Source of the DNA: an uncultured Lachnospiraceae bacterium
GTDB taxonomy: Bacteria; Bacillota; Clostridia; Lachnospirales; Lachnospiraceae
NCBI GenBank assembly: GCA_947626915.1
Contig: CANQUA010000004.1
Span: forward strand, 17,754 to 81,753
Reading direction: 5' to 3'
DNA: 64,000 nucleotides
The notes under the pieces were generated by a model. It was given only the letters and a program-made list of their open reading frames with translations. It ran no database searches and was not told where the DNA came from. Of this stretch, positions 7,284-16,089 are shown piece after piece. The position numbers and the translations under genes were made by a program. Numbering within the stretch: the stretch's first letter is position 1; every line of letters begins with the position of its first letter.

Positions 7284-9872
7284 ATGAAACTAACTGGTTT
7301 AACATCGCAGCAGGTTGAAGAGAGCCGGCAGAAGCACGGTTCCAACACGCTTACGCAGATTCCGCCGGATCCGTTATGGAAAAAGATCCTGGAGGGATTT
7401 AAGGATCCCATGATCATGATCCTTTTGGTGGCAATGGTCGTGCAGATCGTTCTGTTCTTCCTGGGACAGGCGGAATGGTTCGAGCCGGTGGGTATTTTGA
7501 TCGCGATCATGATCGCCAACGGCGTCGCTTCCTTCAGCGAGAACAAGCAGGAGGGCAAGGCTTCCGCGCTGAAGGCGGAGGAGGAAGCCAAGGAGATGGC
7601 CAAGGTGGTCCGCGACGGCAAGCTCCAGGAGATCCACGTGAGCGAAGTGGTCGTGGGAGACATCGTGTATCTCCAGGCAGGCGACAAGATATCTGCTGAC
7701 GGCGAGATCGTTGACGGCGCGGTCAAGGTCGATCAGGCCGCCTTAAACGGCGAGACCGAGGAGGCGGACAAGATCCCGCTTCCGGCAGGGCAGACCTATA
7801 ATATCAAGGATCTGCTGAACAAATATTACGCTTACCGCGGCACGGTTGTCTGCGGCGGCGAGGCTTACATGGAAGTGAAGGTCGTTGGCGATAAGACCCT
7901 CTTCGGCGAACTGGCGCTGGAGGTGCAGGAGGATACCCGCGAGACGCCTCTGCAGGTCAAGCTGGGCAAGCTGGCGCAGCAGATTTCGACCTTTGGCTAT
8001 GTGGGAGCGATCTGCATCGTGGTCGGCGTTCTGGCGAAAACGCTTCTGAGCGGCCAGATCCCCGCAAATATCTACGAGTGGATCCGCCTGATCATGGACG
8101 CGGTTACGGTTGCCGTTACGATCATCGTCTGCGCGGTGCCGGAAGGACTTCCGATGCTGACTTCGATCCTGCTTTCGTTCCAGAGCCTGAAAATGGCGAA
8201 GGATAACGTCCTGGTCCGGAAGATCAACGGTCTGGAGACCGCGGGCAGCCTGAGCATTCTGTTCAGCGATAAGACCGGTACCATCACCGAGGGCCGTCTG
8301 TCCGTCGTCGAGATGGCGACCGGCAATGTCACGGTGTTCGATGCGCTGAAGAAAATGCCGATGGCGCTGGCGATGGAAGTGATCACCGGCATCGGCGTCA
8401 ATAACAGCGCCATGGTGAGCAACGGCTCGATCATCGGCGGCAACAGCACGGACCGCGCGCTGATGGCGTTTTTGAACTCTTCCGACGCGGTCAAATCCGT
8501 CAACCGGGACGAGGTCAAGAATTTCAACGCGTTCGATTCCAATAAGAAGAGCTCCAGCGTGACCATTACCCGCGGCGGCAAGACCATTACGTACGTAAAA
8601 GGCGCCCCCGAGAAGATCATCGAGAGATGCACGCATTATATCGATGAGAAGGGCAATGTCAAAGAGCTTACCGAGAAAAATTATCTGACTGCTTATATCG
8701 ACACCCAGGCCGGCCGCTCCATGAGACTTCTGGCGGTGGCGAAAGCCGACGGCGAAGGCGACGACGGCGCGCTGACCCTGATCTGCGTCATCAGCATCCG
8801 CGACAATGTCCGCAAGGAGGCCGTGGATGCGATCAAGGAAGTGCAGAACGCGGGCATCCAGGTCGTCATGGTAACCGGCGACCGCAAGGAGACCGCGGTG
8901 GCGATCGCAAAGGAAGCGGGACTTCTGACCAGCAGCGAAGACGTGGCCCTGACTTCCGCGGAAATGGCGGAGAAGACAGACGACGAGCTGAAAGCGATTC
9001 TGCCGCATCTGCGCGTCGTATCCCGGGCCCTGCCGACGGACAAGAGCCGTCTGGTCCGGATCGCCCAGGACCTGAACCTGGTAGTCGGCATGACCGGCGA
9101 CGGCGTCAACGATTCCCCGGCCCTGAAGAAGGCCGACGTGGGCTTCGCCATGGGCAGCGGCACCGAGGTCGCGAAGGAAGCGGGCGATATCACAATTCTG
9201 GACGACAATTTCTCCTCGATTGAGAAAGCCATCCTGTACGGCAGGACCATGTTCAAGAGCATCCGCAAGTTCCTGGTCTTCCAGCTGACGGTCAACGTAG
9301 CGGCTGTGCTGACCTGCTTCATCGGACCGCTTCTGGGTGAAAACGTGATCATGACCGTGATCCAGCTGCTGCTGGTGAACCTGGCCATGGATACGCTGGC
9401 GGCCATCGCGTTCGGCAGCGAGCCCGCTCTGGGCGAGTATATGAAGGACAAGCCGATCCCCCGTTCCGCCAGCATTATCAGCAAGGAGATGCTGGTTGAG
9501 ATCGTGATCAGCGCCCTTTATATCACATTCATCTGCCTGAGCATTCTGTTTGTGCCGCCGATCCGGGGACTTTTCGGAGACGTGGACGTGACGTATCTGA
9601 AATCCGCGGTGTTCGCTACGTTTATGATGGCGATTACCTTTAACGGCTTTAACGCGAGAACCGGCCATGTCAATCCGTTCGAGGGCATCGGACGGAACCG
9701 GAATTTCCTGCTGGTCATGCTCTCCATCTTTGTCATGCAGTTCATTTTCGTTACGTTTGGCGGAAGCGTGCTGAGCGTGGAAGCGCTGAGCCCGCAGGCG
9801 TGGCTGACCTGCCTTGTGATGGCGTTTTTGGTCATACCGATCGATATGATCCGGAAGCTGGTCATGCGCTGA
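7284..9872 (+). CDS. Calcium-translocating P-type ATPase (type IIB/PMCA-like)
   Basis: 862 residues with the complete P-type set: the PEGLPM membrane motif, the phosphorylation motif SDKTGT (Asp about residue 329), nucleotide-binding KGAPEKI, and the hinge TGDGVNDSPAL. Paired N- and C-terminal membrane segments are present. It would pump Ca2+ out of the cytosol at the cost of ATP. Its place among Ca2+-binding TerD proteins suggests control of the calcium level these proteins sense (inference). It is separated by 223 bases from the kinase gene, where I see no clear promoter. The TerC membrane protein common in Ter operons is absent from the window. Confidence 0.93.
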   Translation: MKLTGLTSQQVEESRQKHGSNTLTQIPPDPLWKKILEGFKDPMIMILLVAMVVQIVLFFLGQAEWFEPVGILIAIMIANGVASFSENKQEGKASALKAEEEAKEMAKVVRDGKLQEIHVSEVVVGDIVYLQAGDKISADGEIVDGAVKVDQAALNGETEEADKIPLPAGQTYNIKDLLNKYYAYRGTVVCGGEAYMEVKVVGDKTLFGELALEVQEDTRETPLQVKLGKLAQQISTFGYVGAICIVVGVLAKTLLSGQIPANIYEWIRLIMDAVTVAVTIIVCAVPEGLPMLTSILLSFQSLKMAKDNVLVRKINGLETAGSLSILFSDKTGTITEGRLSVVEMATGNVTVFDALKKMPMALAMEVITGIGVNNSAMVSNGSIIGGNSTDRALMAFLNSSDAVKSVNRDEVKNFNAFDSNKKSSSVTITRGGKTITYVKGAPEKIIERCTHYIDEKGNVKELTEKNYLTAYIDTQAGRSMRLLAVAKADGEGDDGALTLICVISIRDNVRKEAVDAIKEVQNAGIQVVMVTGDRKETAVAIAKEAGLLTSSEDVALTSAEMAEKTDDELKAILPHLRVVSRALPTDKSRLVRIAQDLNLVVGMTGDGVNDSPALKKADVGFAMGSGTEVAKEAGDITILDDNFSSIEKAILYGRTMFKSIRKFLVFQLTVNVAAVLTCFIGPLLGENVIMTVIQLLLVNLAMDTLAAIAFGSEPALGEYMKDKPIPRSASIISKEMLVEIVISALYITFICLSILFVPPIRGLFGDVDVTYLKSAVFATFMMAITFNGFNARTGHVNPFEGIGRNRNFLLVMLSIFVMQFIFVTFGGSVLSVEALSPQAWLTCLVMAFLVIPIDMIRKLVMR

Positions 9873-9935
9873 TGTTTGAACCCTCGCGGCAGGGATATGC
9901 CGTAAAAATAAATTAATTTCAGGAGGTATTGAATC

Positions 9936-10514
9936 ATGGCAGTTAGTTTGACAAAAGGACAGAAAGTCGATCTTACAAAAGGCAATCCCGGATTGAGCAA
10001 GCTGGTTGTCGGCCTGGGCTGGGACACCAATAAGTATGACGGCGGTTACGATTTTGACCTTGACGCGGCTGCGTTCCTGCTGGGGGCGGACGGTAAGGTC
10101 GCCAGCGATGCGGATTTCGTATTCTACGGCAATCTGAAGCACAGCTCCGGCAGCGTTGAGCATATGGGGGATAACTTAACGGGCGCAGGCGACGGCGACG
10201 ACGAGCAGATCAAGATCAATCTGGCGATGGTTCCCGCCAGCGTGGCGAAGATCGACTTTACCGTGACGATCTATGACGCTGAGGTCCGCAAGCAGAATTT
10301 CGGCCAGGTCAGCAACGCGTTTATCCGCGTCGTGGACGAGGGAAGCAATACCGAGCTGATCCGCTACGACCTGGGCGAGGATTTCTCCGTTGAGACGGCG
10401 GTTGTGGTCGGCGAGATCTACCGCAACAACGGCGAGTGGAAATTCAACGCCATCGGCAGCGGCTTTCAGGGCGGCCTGTTCGCTCTCTGCAAGAATTACG
10501 GTGTGAACGTCTGA
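9936..10514 (+). CDS. TerD-family calcium-binding stress protein
   Basis: 192 residues, one full TerD domain. It starts with the family signature [10 protein letters not shown], continues with [22 protein letters not shown], and has the acidic loop [13 protein letters not shown] near residue 80. These Asp-rich loops are the Ca2+ sites of TerD structures. A strong GGAGG precedes ATG 9936. It is the first of six TerD-domain genes in a row. TerD proteins are cytosolic or membrane-peripheral and respond to stress; the exact biochemical role is not established. Confidence 0.93.
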   Translation: MAVSLTKGQKVDLTKGNPGLSKLVVGLGWDTNKYDGGYDFDLDAAAFLLGADGKVASDADFVFYGNLKHSSGSVEHMGDNLTGAGDGDDEQIKINLAMVPASVAKIDFTVTIYDAEVRKQNFGQVSNAFIRVVDEGSNTELIRYDLGEDFSVETAVVVGEIYRNNGEWKFNAIGSGFQGGLFALCKNYGVNV

Positions 10515-10542
10515 GTTTTCGGCATCGGAGGTTCGCAAAACA

Positions 10543-11136
10543 ATGGCTGTAGAACTTAGAAAAGGTCAAAAGGTAAATCTGGAAAAGCACGGCTCTTCCA
10601 TGGGGGAGATTCTGATCAACCTTAACTGGAGCCAGCCTGTGAAAAAAGGCGGTTTCTTCGCGCCGAAGCCGAAGCCCATCGATCTGGATCTGGGCTGCCT
10701 CTTTGAACTGCAGAACGGCGTCAAGGGATGTGTGCAGGCTCTGGGCAATTCGTTCGGGAGCCTGAACAGTCTCCCGTATATCGCTTTGGACGGGGATGAC
10801 CGGACCGGTTCCTCCGCAGGGGGCGAGAACCTCCGCGTAAACGGCGCGATGATCCGCGAGATCCGGCGGATCCTGATCTTTACGTTCATTTATGAGGGGG
10901 CCGCCAACTGGCGCGAGGCCAATGGAATCGTGACCGTCAAATGTCCCGGCAGCCAGGATGTGATCGTGCGGATGGACGAGTACGGCAGCAGCCAGCGCAT
11001 GTGCGCGATCGCGCTCCTGGAGAACAGCAATAACGAGACGTTCAGCGCAGAGAAGATCGTTCGGTTCTTTAACGGTCATTCGGAGATGGACAAGGCGTTT
11101 AACTGGGGACTTCGCTGGACGCCCGGAAGAAAGTGA
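10543..11136 (+). CDS. Divergent TerD-domain protein
   Basis: 197 residues. The N-terminus ELRKGQKVNL and the FFAPKPKPIDLDLG core mark a TerD domain. The second calcium loop is altered: [13 protein letters not shown] of the neighbours is replaced by a GDDRTGSSAGGENL segment. The C-terminus (MDKAFNWGLRWTPGRK) also lacks the usual GGL..LC..YGV ending. It may be a non-canonical partner subunit (TerA-like). It is 28 bases after the previous gene. Confidence 0.85.
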   Translation: MAVELRKGQKVNLEKHGSSMGEILINLNWSQPVKKGGFFAPKPKPIDLDLGCLFELQNGVKGCVQALGNSFGSLNSLPYIALDGDDRTGSSAGGENLRVNGAMIREIRRILIFTFIYEGAANWREANGIVTVKCPGSQDVIVRMDEYGSSQRMCAIALLENSNNETFSAEKIVRFFNGHSEMDKAFNWGLRWTPGRK

Positions 11137-11145
11137 GTTATCTGA

Positions 11146-11832
11146 ATGAGGTATGAGATTCTTTATCAGGACGCGTTCCCTGTGATAAAGGCCGACCTGC
11201 AGCAGGGGGAATCCATCAAAGCCGAGTCGGACGCGATGATCTCGATGTCCGCGACGCTGGATGTAAACGGCTCCATGGGGGGCAATCTGCTGGGCGGCAT
11301 TGCGCGGCGCGTTCTGGCAGGAGAAAAATTTTTCTTTCAGACGATCGTAGCCAGCAGGGGGCCGGGGACTGTGCTTCTCGGACATCCCCTGCCCGGCGGC
11401 ATTATCGATGTGGAACTGGACGGCACGTATAATCTGCGCGTCCAGAAGGACGGATTTCTGGCGGGGACGGAGGGAATCCAGGTGGACACGGTGATGCAGA
11501 ACCTGGTCCAGGGACTGTTTTCACGGGAAGGGTTCTTCGTCGTGAACGTACACGGCCGGGGAACCGTGTTCCTCAGCAGCTACGGAGCGATCCACGCGAT
11601 CAATCTGGGACCCGGCGAGGAGGTCATCATCGACAACGGACATCTGGTCGCCTGGCCGGATTATATGAACTACCGGATCGAGAAAGCTTCCAACGGCTGG
11701 ATTTCCAGCATTATGTCGGGAGAGTGCCTGGTGTGCCGTTTCCGAGGACCCGGCGTGGTCCTGATCCAGACGCGGAATCCGGATTCGTTCAAAGACTGGA
11801 TCCGCTCCATGGTTCCGACCAACAATAACTAA
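11146..11832 (+). CDS. AIM24/TIGR00266 family protein
   Basis: 228 residues, with start ATG 11146 nine bases after the previous stop. It is Gly-rich and all-beta, with repeated motifs LLGGIARRVLAGEKFF, GPGTVLLGHPLPGGI and RGPGVVLIQTRN typical of the AIM24 (TIGR00266) family. Members are often encoded beside TerD genes. The beta-sandwich fold has no known catalytic residues; a scaffold or membrane-associated role is likely but unproven. Confidence 0.85.
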   Translation: MRYEILYQDAFPVIKADLQQGESIKAESDAMISMSATLDVNGSMGGNLLGGIARRVLAGEKFFFQTIVASRGPGTVLLGHPLPGGIIDVELDGTYNLRVQKDGFLAGTEGIQVDTVMQNLVQGLFSREGFFVVNVHGRGTVFLSSYGAIHAINLGPGEEVIIDNGHLVAWPDYMNYRIEKASNGWISSIMSGECLVCRFRGPGVVLIQTRNPDSFKDWIRSMVPTNNN

Positions 11833-11857
11833 TCTGAGGTAAAGGAGGCAGAATAAA

Positions 11858-12448
11858 ATGCCTGTTAATCTGCAAAAAGGACAGAAAGTAGAACTTCGCA
11901 AAGCCAACGGCGGCGTGCTCCGCACGGTCATGGTAGGTCTGGGATGGGACGAGGTGAAGCAGTCCCGCGGCTTTTTTGCGCCGAAGCCCCAGGACATTGA
12001 CTGCGACGCCTCCGCGTTTTTGTGCGTCAACGGACGCATCCAGAGCAACGACGACATTGTATATTTCAACAATCTGGTACACAAATCCGGCTGCGTGCGC
12101 CATATGGGCGATAACCTGACCGGCGCAGGCGAGGGCGACGACGAGCAGATCCGCGTCGATCTGGCGAATCTGCCGGCCCAGTACGATAAGATCATCATGG
12201 TCGTCAATATTTATCAGGCGGCGCAGCGCAAGCAGCATTTCGGCATGATCCAGAATGCGTTCATCCGTGTCTGCGACGCGGAGACGAACCAGGAGCTCTG
12301 CAAGTACAATCTGTCGGAGAATTACAACGGAATGACGGCCATGGTATTCGGCGAACTGTACCGTTACAACGGAGCGTGGAAATTCAACGCGATCGGCCAG
12401 GCGACCCAGGACAACAGCATCGGCGATCTGGCGAGAAGATTCATTTAA
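11858..12448 (+). CDS. TerD-family protein
   Basis: 196 residues, a complete TerD domain: NLQKGQKVEL start, GLGWDEVKQSRGFFAPKPQDIDCDASAF, and the calcium loop [13 protein letters not shown]. The FFAPKP insertion resembles that of the divergent TerD-like gene at 10543, so the two are probably close paralogues. An AAAGGAGG site precedes ATG 11858. It is in the same operon as the flanking ter genes. Confidence 0.92.
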   Translation: MPVNLQKGQKVELRKANGGVLRTVMVGLGWDEVKQSRGFFAPKPQDIDCDASAFLCVNGRIQSNDDIVYFNNLVHKSGCVRHMGDNLTGAGEGDDEQIRVDLANLPAQYDKIIMVVNIYQAAQRKQHFGMIQNAFIRVCDAETNQELCKYNLSENYNGMTAMVFGELYRYNGAWKFNAIGQATQDNSIGDLARRFI

Positions 12449-12477
12449 CGAGATCGGAAAACAGCGGGAGGCAGAAA

Positions 12478-13062
12478 ATGGGAGTAAATCTTTCCAAGGG
12501 CCAGAGAGTGAGTCTGGACAAAAACATGACGATGGCTCTCGTCGGTCTGGGCTGGGATACGAACAAATACGACGGCGGCTATGATTTCGACCTGGACGCG
12601 TCGGCGTTTATGCTGGGCGCGAACGGAAAGGTCCGCAAGGATGAGGATTTCATTTTTTACGGCAATTTAAAGAGCAGCGACGGTTCCGTGCGCCATACCG
12701 GAGATAATCTGACCGGTGCGGGCGACGGGGACGACGAGGTGCTGATCATTGATTTCACGAAGGTTCCGGCCGATGTCCAGAAGATTGCGATCACGGTGAC
12801 GATCTACGACGCGCCGGTCCGCGGCCAGAACTTCGGCCAGGTTTCCAACGCCTATGTCCGGGTGGCCCGTATGGCGAACGAGAACGATATGAGCGGTACC
12901 GAAGTGCTGAAGTTCGACCTGGCGGAGGAATTCTCCGTCGAGACGGCGCTGGTCGTATGCGAGATCTACCGGTATGGGAATGACTGGAAGTTCAACGCGG
13001 TGGGAGCCGGATATCAGGGAGGCCTGGAAGCGCTCTGCCGCAGCTTCGGCGTGAATGTCTGA
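12478..13062 (+). CDS. TerD-family protein
   Basis: 194 residues from ATG 12478, chosen because GGGAGG lies just upstream and the translation then starts with the family motif NLSKGQRVSL. The frame is open for another 34 codons upstream, but these overlap the previous gene. It has YDFDLDASAF and [13 protein letters not shown] calcium loops and the canonical GGLEALCRSFGVNV ending. It is most like the TerD at 9936. Confidence 0.92.
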   Translation: MGVNLSKGQRVSLDKNMTMALVGLGWDTNKYDGGYDFDLDASAFMLGANGKVRKDEDFIFYGNLKSSDGSVRHTGDNLTGAGDGDDEVLIIDFTKVPADVQKIAITVTIYDAPVRGQNFGQVSNAYVRVARMANENDMSGTEVLKFDLAEEFSVETALVVCEIYRYGNDWKFNAVGAGYQGGLEALCRSFGVNV

Positions 13063-13167
13063 TCAGATGGCCGGGGACGCAGGAGAACCGCCGGGAAGCG
13101 GGGGCTGCGTCGCGTTGGTATCCGGAAAACCTGCCGGAGATGGATTCTCCGGATGCTTGAATCTGAG

Positions 13168-13204
13168 GGCGCGGGAGTTTTCCCAGGCTTCCCGCGCCTT
13201 TTCC
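13168..13204 (+). terminator. Weak intra-operon terminator
   Basis: GGCGCGGGA pairs with TCCCGCGCC and is followed by TTTTCC. It lies between the fourth TerD gene and the TerD-vWA gene and may lower expression of the downstream half. Confidence 0.5.
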
Positions 13205-13226
13205 TACTATAATTTTGGGAGGTCAT

Positions 13227-14771
13227 ATGAATATACAGCGCGGATTCAGGGATAAACTGGATAAATATATAAATCCAGGCATGGACATAGAAGTGGAAAT
13301 GAGTGTGAACGGCGGGGCGGTCTATGATTTCTGCTGCTTTGGAGTGGACGCGGCGGGAAAGCTGTCCGACGACCGTTACATGGTCTTTTACAATCAGACG
13401 CAGTCTCCGGGCCGGGAGATCTGCTACAGGGCTTCCGGAAACGGAGCGAATTTTACGGTCAATCTGAACAGGCTTCCGGCCTCGGTCAATAAGCTGGTTT
13501 TTACGGTGAGCATCGACGGGAACGGAACCATGGGAAATATTGTTTCCCACATTCTGAATATAAAACAAAATGGGCAGACCGTCGCGACCATGCCTTTGAG
13601 CGGGCAGGATTTTCATACCGAGAAAGCGATCATCGCGATTGAAATATACAGGAAAGATGTGTGGCGTTTCGCGGCTGTCGCCAGCGGATTCAACGGCGGA
13701 CTGGGAGATCTGCTCCGGGCCTACGGAGGCGAGGAGATCACGCCGGCCGCTGCGCCGGCGCAGGTACAGCCGGGGTATGGTCAGCAGACGCCCGCGCCCG
13801 CGCAGCCGGTTTATGGACAGCAGACGCCCGCGCCCGCGCAGCCGGTTTATGGTCAGCAGACGCCCGCGCAGGCACAGCCGGGTTACGGTCAGCAGCCGGC
13901 CCGGGAGGAACCGAACCGCCGGCAGGCCATTAATATGGGTGTGCCGAGGCCTGCCGCGCCAAGGCAGGTGACTCCGCAGCAGGGCTATGGCCAGCAGACA
14001 GGTTACAATCAGCCGTCAGGTTACGGTCAGTCCCCGCAGCCGGCACCGTCAGGTTACGCGCAGCCGGCAGCTCCGCAGCGGGTTTCCCTGGAGAAAAAGC
14101 TGGAAAAAGACGCGCCCCAGCTGGTGTCCCTGGCAAAGCCTTTGAAGGTGGAACTGGAGAAGCGTAATCTTCTGGATGTTGTGGCGCGGGTCGCTCTGGT
14201 ACTGGATATGTCCGGTTCCATGAGCGGGCGTTACAGAGACGGAACGGTCCAGGAGATCGTCAATAAGACCCTCCCGCTGGCAGTGCAGTTTGACGACGAC
14301 GGGGAACTGGATTTTTGGTATTACGGCAGCCGCCCCAAGCGGATGCCTTCGGTCAATATGAAAAATTATACTTCAGCGGTGCCCCGCGACTGGGAGAAAC
14401 TGATGCGGTCCCTGGGTTACGGCAACACGGAACCGCTGGTTATGAAAGAGGTTGTCGCGGAGTATGGGAAGAGCCGTCTCCCGGCCTATGTCCTGTTCAT
14501 CACCGACGGCGGGGTGGGAAGCGAGAGCCAGATCCGTCAGATCCTTATGGATGCTTCCCGGGCGCCGATTTTCTGGCAGTTCGTCGGCGTGGGCGGTTCC
14601 AGTTACGGTATCCTGGAACGTCTCGATACCATGAGCGGCCGTTATGTGGACAATGCGAATTTCTTTGCGCTGGATGATTTTAAGAAGGTAAGCAATTCGG
14701 AATTATACAGCCGGCTGCTGAATGAATTCCCGCAATGGCTGCAGGAGATCAGGAGAAAAGGGATGCTCTGA
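13227..14771 (+). CDS. TerD-like domain fused to vWA domain (TerF-like)
   Basis: 514 residues from ATG 13227, directly behind GGGAGGT; a TTG 12 bases earlier is less likely. Residues 1-170 form a degenerate TerD domain in which the acidic calcium loops are lost (YDFCCFGVDAAGKL). A Gln/Pro/Tyr-rich linker (~180-290) includes three 12-residue YGQQTPAPAQPV repeats. Residues ~310-514 are a vWA domain with an intact metal site (LDMSGSM near residue 330, FITDGGVGSE near residue 427). This is the TerF arrangement. It probably links TerD complexes to a metal-dependent protein contact. Confidence 0.87.
   Translation: MNIQRGFRDKLDKYINPGMDIEVEMSVNGGAVYDFCCFGVDAAGKLSDDRYMVFYNQTQSPGREICYRASGNGANFTVNLNRLPASVNKLVFTVSIDGNGTMGNIVSHILNIKQNGQTVATMPLSGQDFHTEKAIIAIEIYRKDVWRFAAVASGFNGGLGDLLRAYGGEEITPAAAPAQVQPGYGQQTPAPAQPVYGQQTPAPAQPVYGQQTPAQAQPGYGQQPAREEPNRRQAINMGVPRPAAPRQVTPQQGYGQQTGYNQPSGYGQSPQPAPSGYAQPAAPQRVSLEKKLEKDAPQLVSLAKPLKVELEKRNLLDVVARVALVLDMSGSMSGRYRDGTVQEIVNKTLPLAVQFDDDGELDFWYYGSRPKRMPSVNMKNYTSAVPRDWEKLMRSLGYGNTEPLVMKEVVAEYGKSRLPAYVLFITDGGVGSESQIRQILMDASRAPIFWQFVGVGGSSYGILERLDTMSGRYVDNANFFALDDFKKVSNSELYSRLLNEFPQWLQEIRRKGML
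13776..13883 (+). repeat. Three tandem 36-base repeats in the TerF-like linker
   Basis: Units at 13776-13811, 13812-13847 and 13848-13883 encode YGQQTPAPAQPV, the same again, and YGQQTPAQAQPG. The near identity at DNA level suggests recent slippage and possible copy-number variation between strains. Confidence 0.85.
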
Positions 14772-14826
14772 CCCGGCTTCGGCACGCTGCGGTCGGCATT
14801 CCTCCGGGATACGCGAGGAGAAAATC

Positions 14827-16047
14827 ATGGGAAAGCTGCAAGAAGAGTTTAACGCGAAGCCGGCAGGCGATTTTCTGCTGACGCCGGGAGAATACGAAGG
14901 GCCGCTTACGATCAGCCGGCCGTGCGTCATTGACGGGGCGAAGTCTACGCTTTGGGCCGGCAGCGGGCCGGTGCTGACCATTGCCTCTCCGGGCGTTACG
15001 GTCAAAAACCTGCGGGTGGAAGTGACCGGAAGCGGCAGCGGGAAGGCGGGCGTCGCAATTCAGACCAGCGATCCGCATGCGGGTTTGGATCAGGTGGAGG
15101 TGAACGGCTCCGTGACTGGTTTTGCCGGGGAATCGGAGTCGTGGGATCTGCCCGGGATCCTGAATCTGGGAGAATTTGCCGCGGGCAAGGTGAACACCTT
15201 TGCGATCCGGCTGAACGCGCCGGCAGAGGCCCGGCTGGAGTGCGCGGTGAACGATCTGCGCGTCTCTCCGGCCTGCCTTACCGCGGGGGAGAACCATCTG
15301 GTCTTTACGACCGGCGAGCTGCGGCACAATACGATCCTGTACGGGGAACTTCTGGTGCGGACGGCGGTCTCCCGGCGGATCTATGTGACGGGGAAAGCCA
15401 TGAAGGACGCTCCCGTGCATGACGAGGCGCTTCCGGTTGTCAGCGGTCCCGTGGTTTCGATGCCGGTGCAGGTGAATCTTCCCGCAGACGTGGTCGCGCC
15501 GCAGGTCAGCGACGCCGCGGTGCAGTACCTGAAGCGGGGACAGAGAATTTCGCTGAAGGGCGTTTTTTCTTCTTCGATGAAGGTGGTATATGAGCATCAA
15601 AGCGCGGGTCCCGGCATAGAGATGGACTGCTACTGTTTTGCGCTGCGGGATAACGGAAAGGTTTCCCGTGACGAGGACCTGATCTTTTTCGGCAATCCGG
15701 AATCGACGGATCATGCCGTCAGGACAGGCACGTCCGGCGACAATCCTCTGGTGATGATCGATCTGGAGAAGGTGGGTCCGCAGGTGGCCCGGATCGCGGT
15801 CTGCTATTCGATCTATGGGGACGATCCGCGGCAGAATTTTTCTATGGTCAGCGCGCCGGTGATCCGGATCTTTGATGGGGACAAAGAGGTTTACCGGTTT
15901 GAACTGCAGGATCTTTCCGCTGAAAAAACGGTGGTTGCGGCGGAGGTTTACCGGTACAAAGGAGAATGGAAAGCGAGTTTCGTTGGGGCAGGCTATAAGA
16001 GCGGGCTGAAACAGCTGTGCGAGGGGTATGGAGTAGAAGTAGAATAA
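14827..16047 (+). CDS. Beta-rich N-terminal domain fused to a C-terminal TerD domain
   Basis: 406 residues from ATG 14827 with GAGGAG upstream; the open frame runs further upstream into the previous gene. Residues ~1-90 (LLTPGEYEGPLTISRPCVIDGAKST...VTVKNLRVEV) look like the start of a right-handed beta-helix. Another beta-sandwich-like region follows to ~residue 210. Residues ~225-406 form a TerD domain (KRGQRISLKGVF, GIEMDCYCFALRDNGKV, GLKQLCEGYGVEVE) whose GDNLTG loop is only partly kept (SGDNPLV). I do not know a named family with this exact order. Its neighbours place it in the TerD complex. Confidence 0.75.
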   Translation: MGKLQEEFNAKPAGDFLLTPGEYEGPLTISRPCVIDGAKSTLWAGSGPVLTIASPGVTVKNLRVEVTGSGSGKAGVAIQTSDPHAGLDQVEVNGSVTGFAGESESWDLPGILNLGEFAAGKVNTFAIRLNAPAEARLECAVNDLRVSPACLTAGENHLVFTTGELRHNTILYGELLVRTAVSRRIYVTGKAMKDAPVHDEALPVVSGPVVSMPVQVNLPADVVAPQVSDAAVQYLKRGQRISLKGVFSSSMKVVYEHQSAGPGIEMDCYCFALRDNGKVSRDEDLIFFGNPESTDHAVRTGTSGDNPLVMIDLEKVGPQVARIAVCYSIYGDDPRQNFSMVSAPVIRIFDGDKEVYRFELQDLSAEKTVVAAEVYRYKGEWKASFVGAGYKSGLKQLCEGYGVEVE

Positions 16048-16089
16048 AGGGCCGGCGCGGTCAGGCAGTCCGGTCCGGGGAGAGTTATC

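Noticed and set aside
7743..10163. An 806-codon open frame antisense to the Ca2+ ATPase
   Set aside because: It is an antisense shadow of a strongly conserved P-type ATPase and TerD in GC-rich DNA; its translation is His/Gln/Arg/Asp-rich without any domain.
13208..13213. TATAAT just before the TerD-vWA gene as an internal promoter
   Set aside because: It lies only 14 bases before the start codon, leaves no room for the ribosome site in the transcript, and has no -35 partner.
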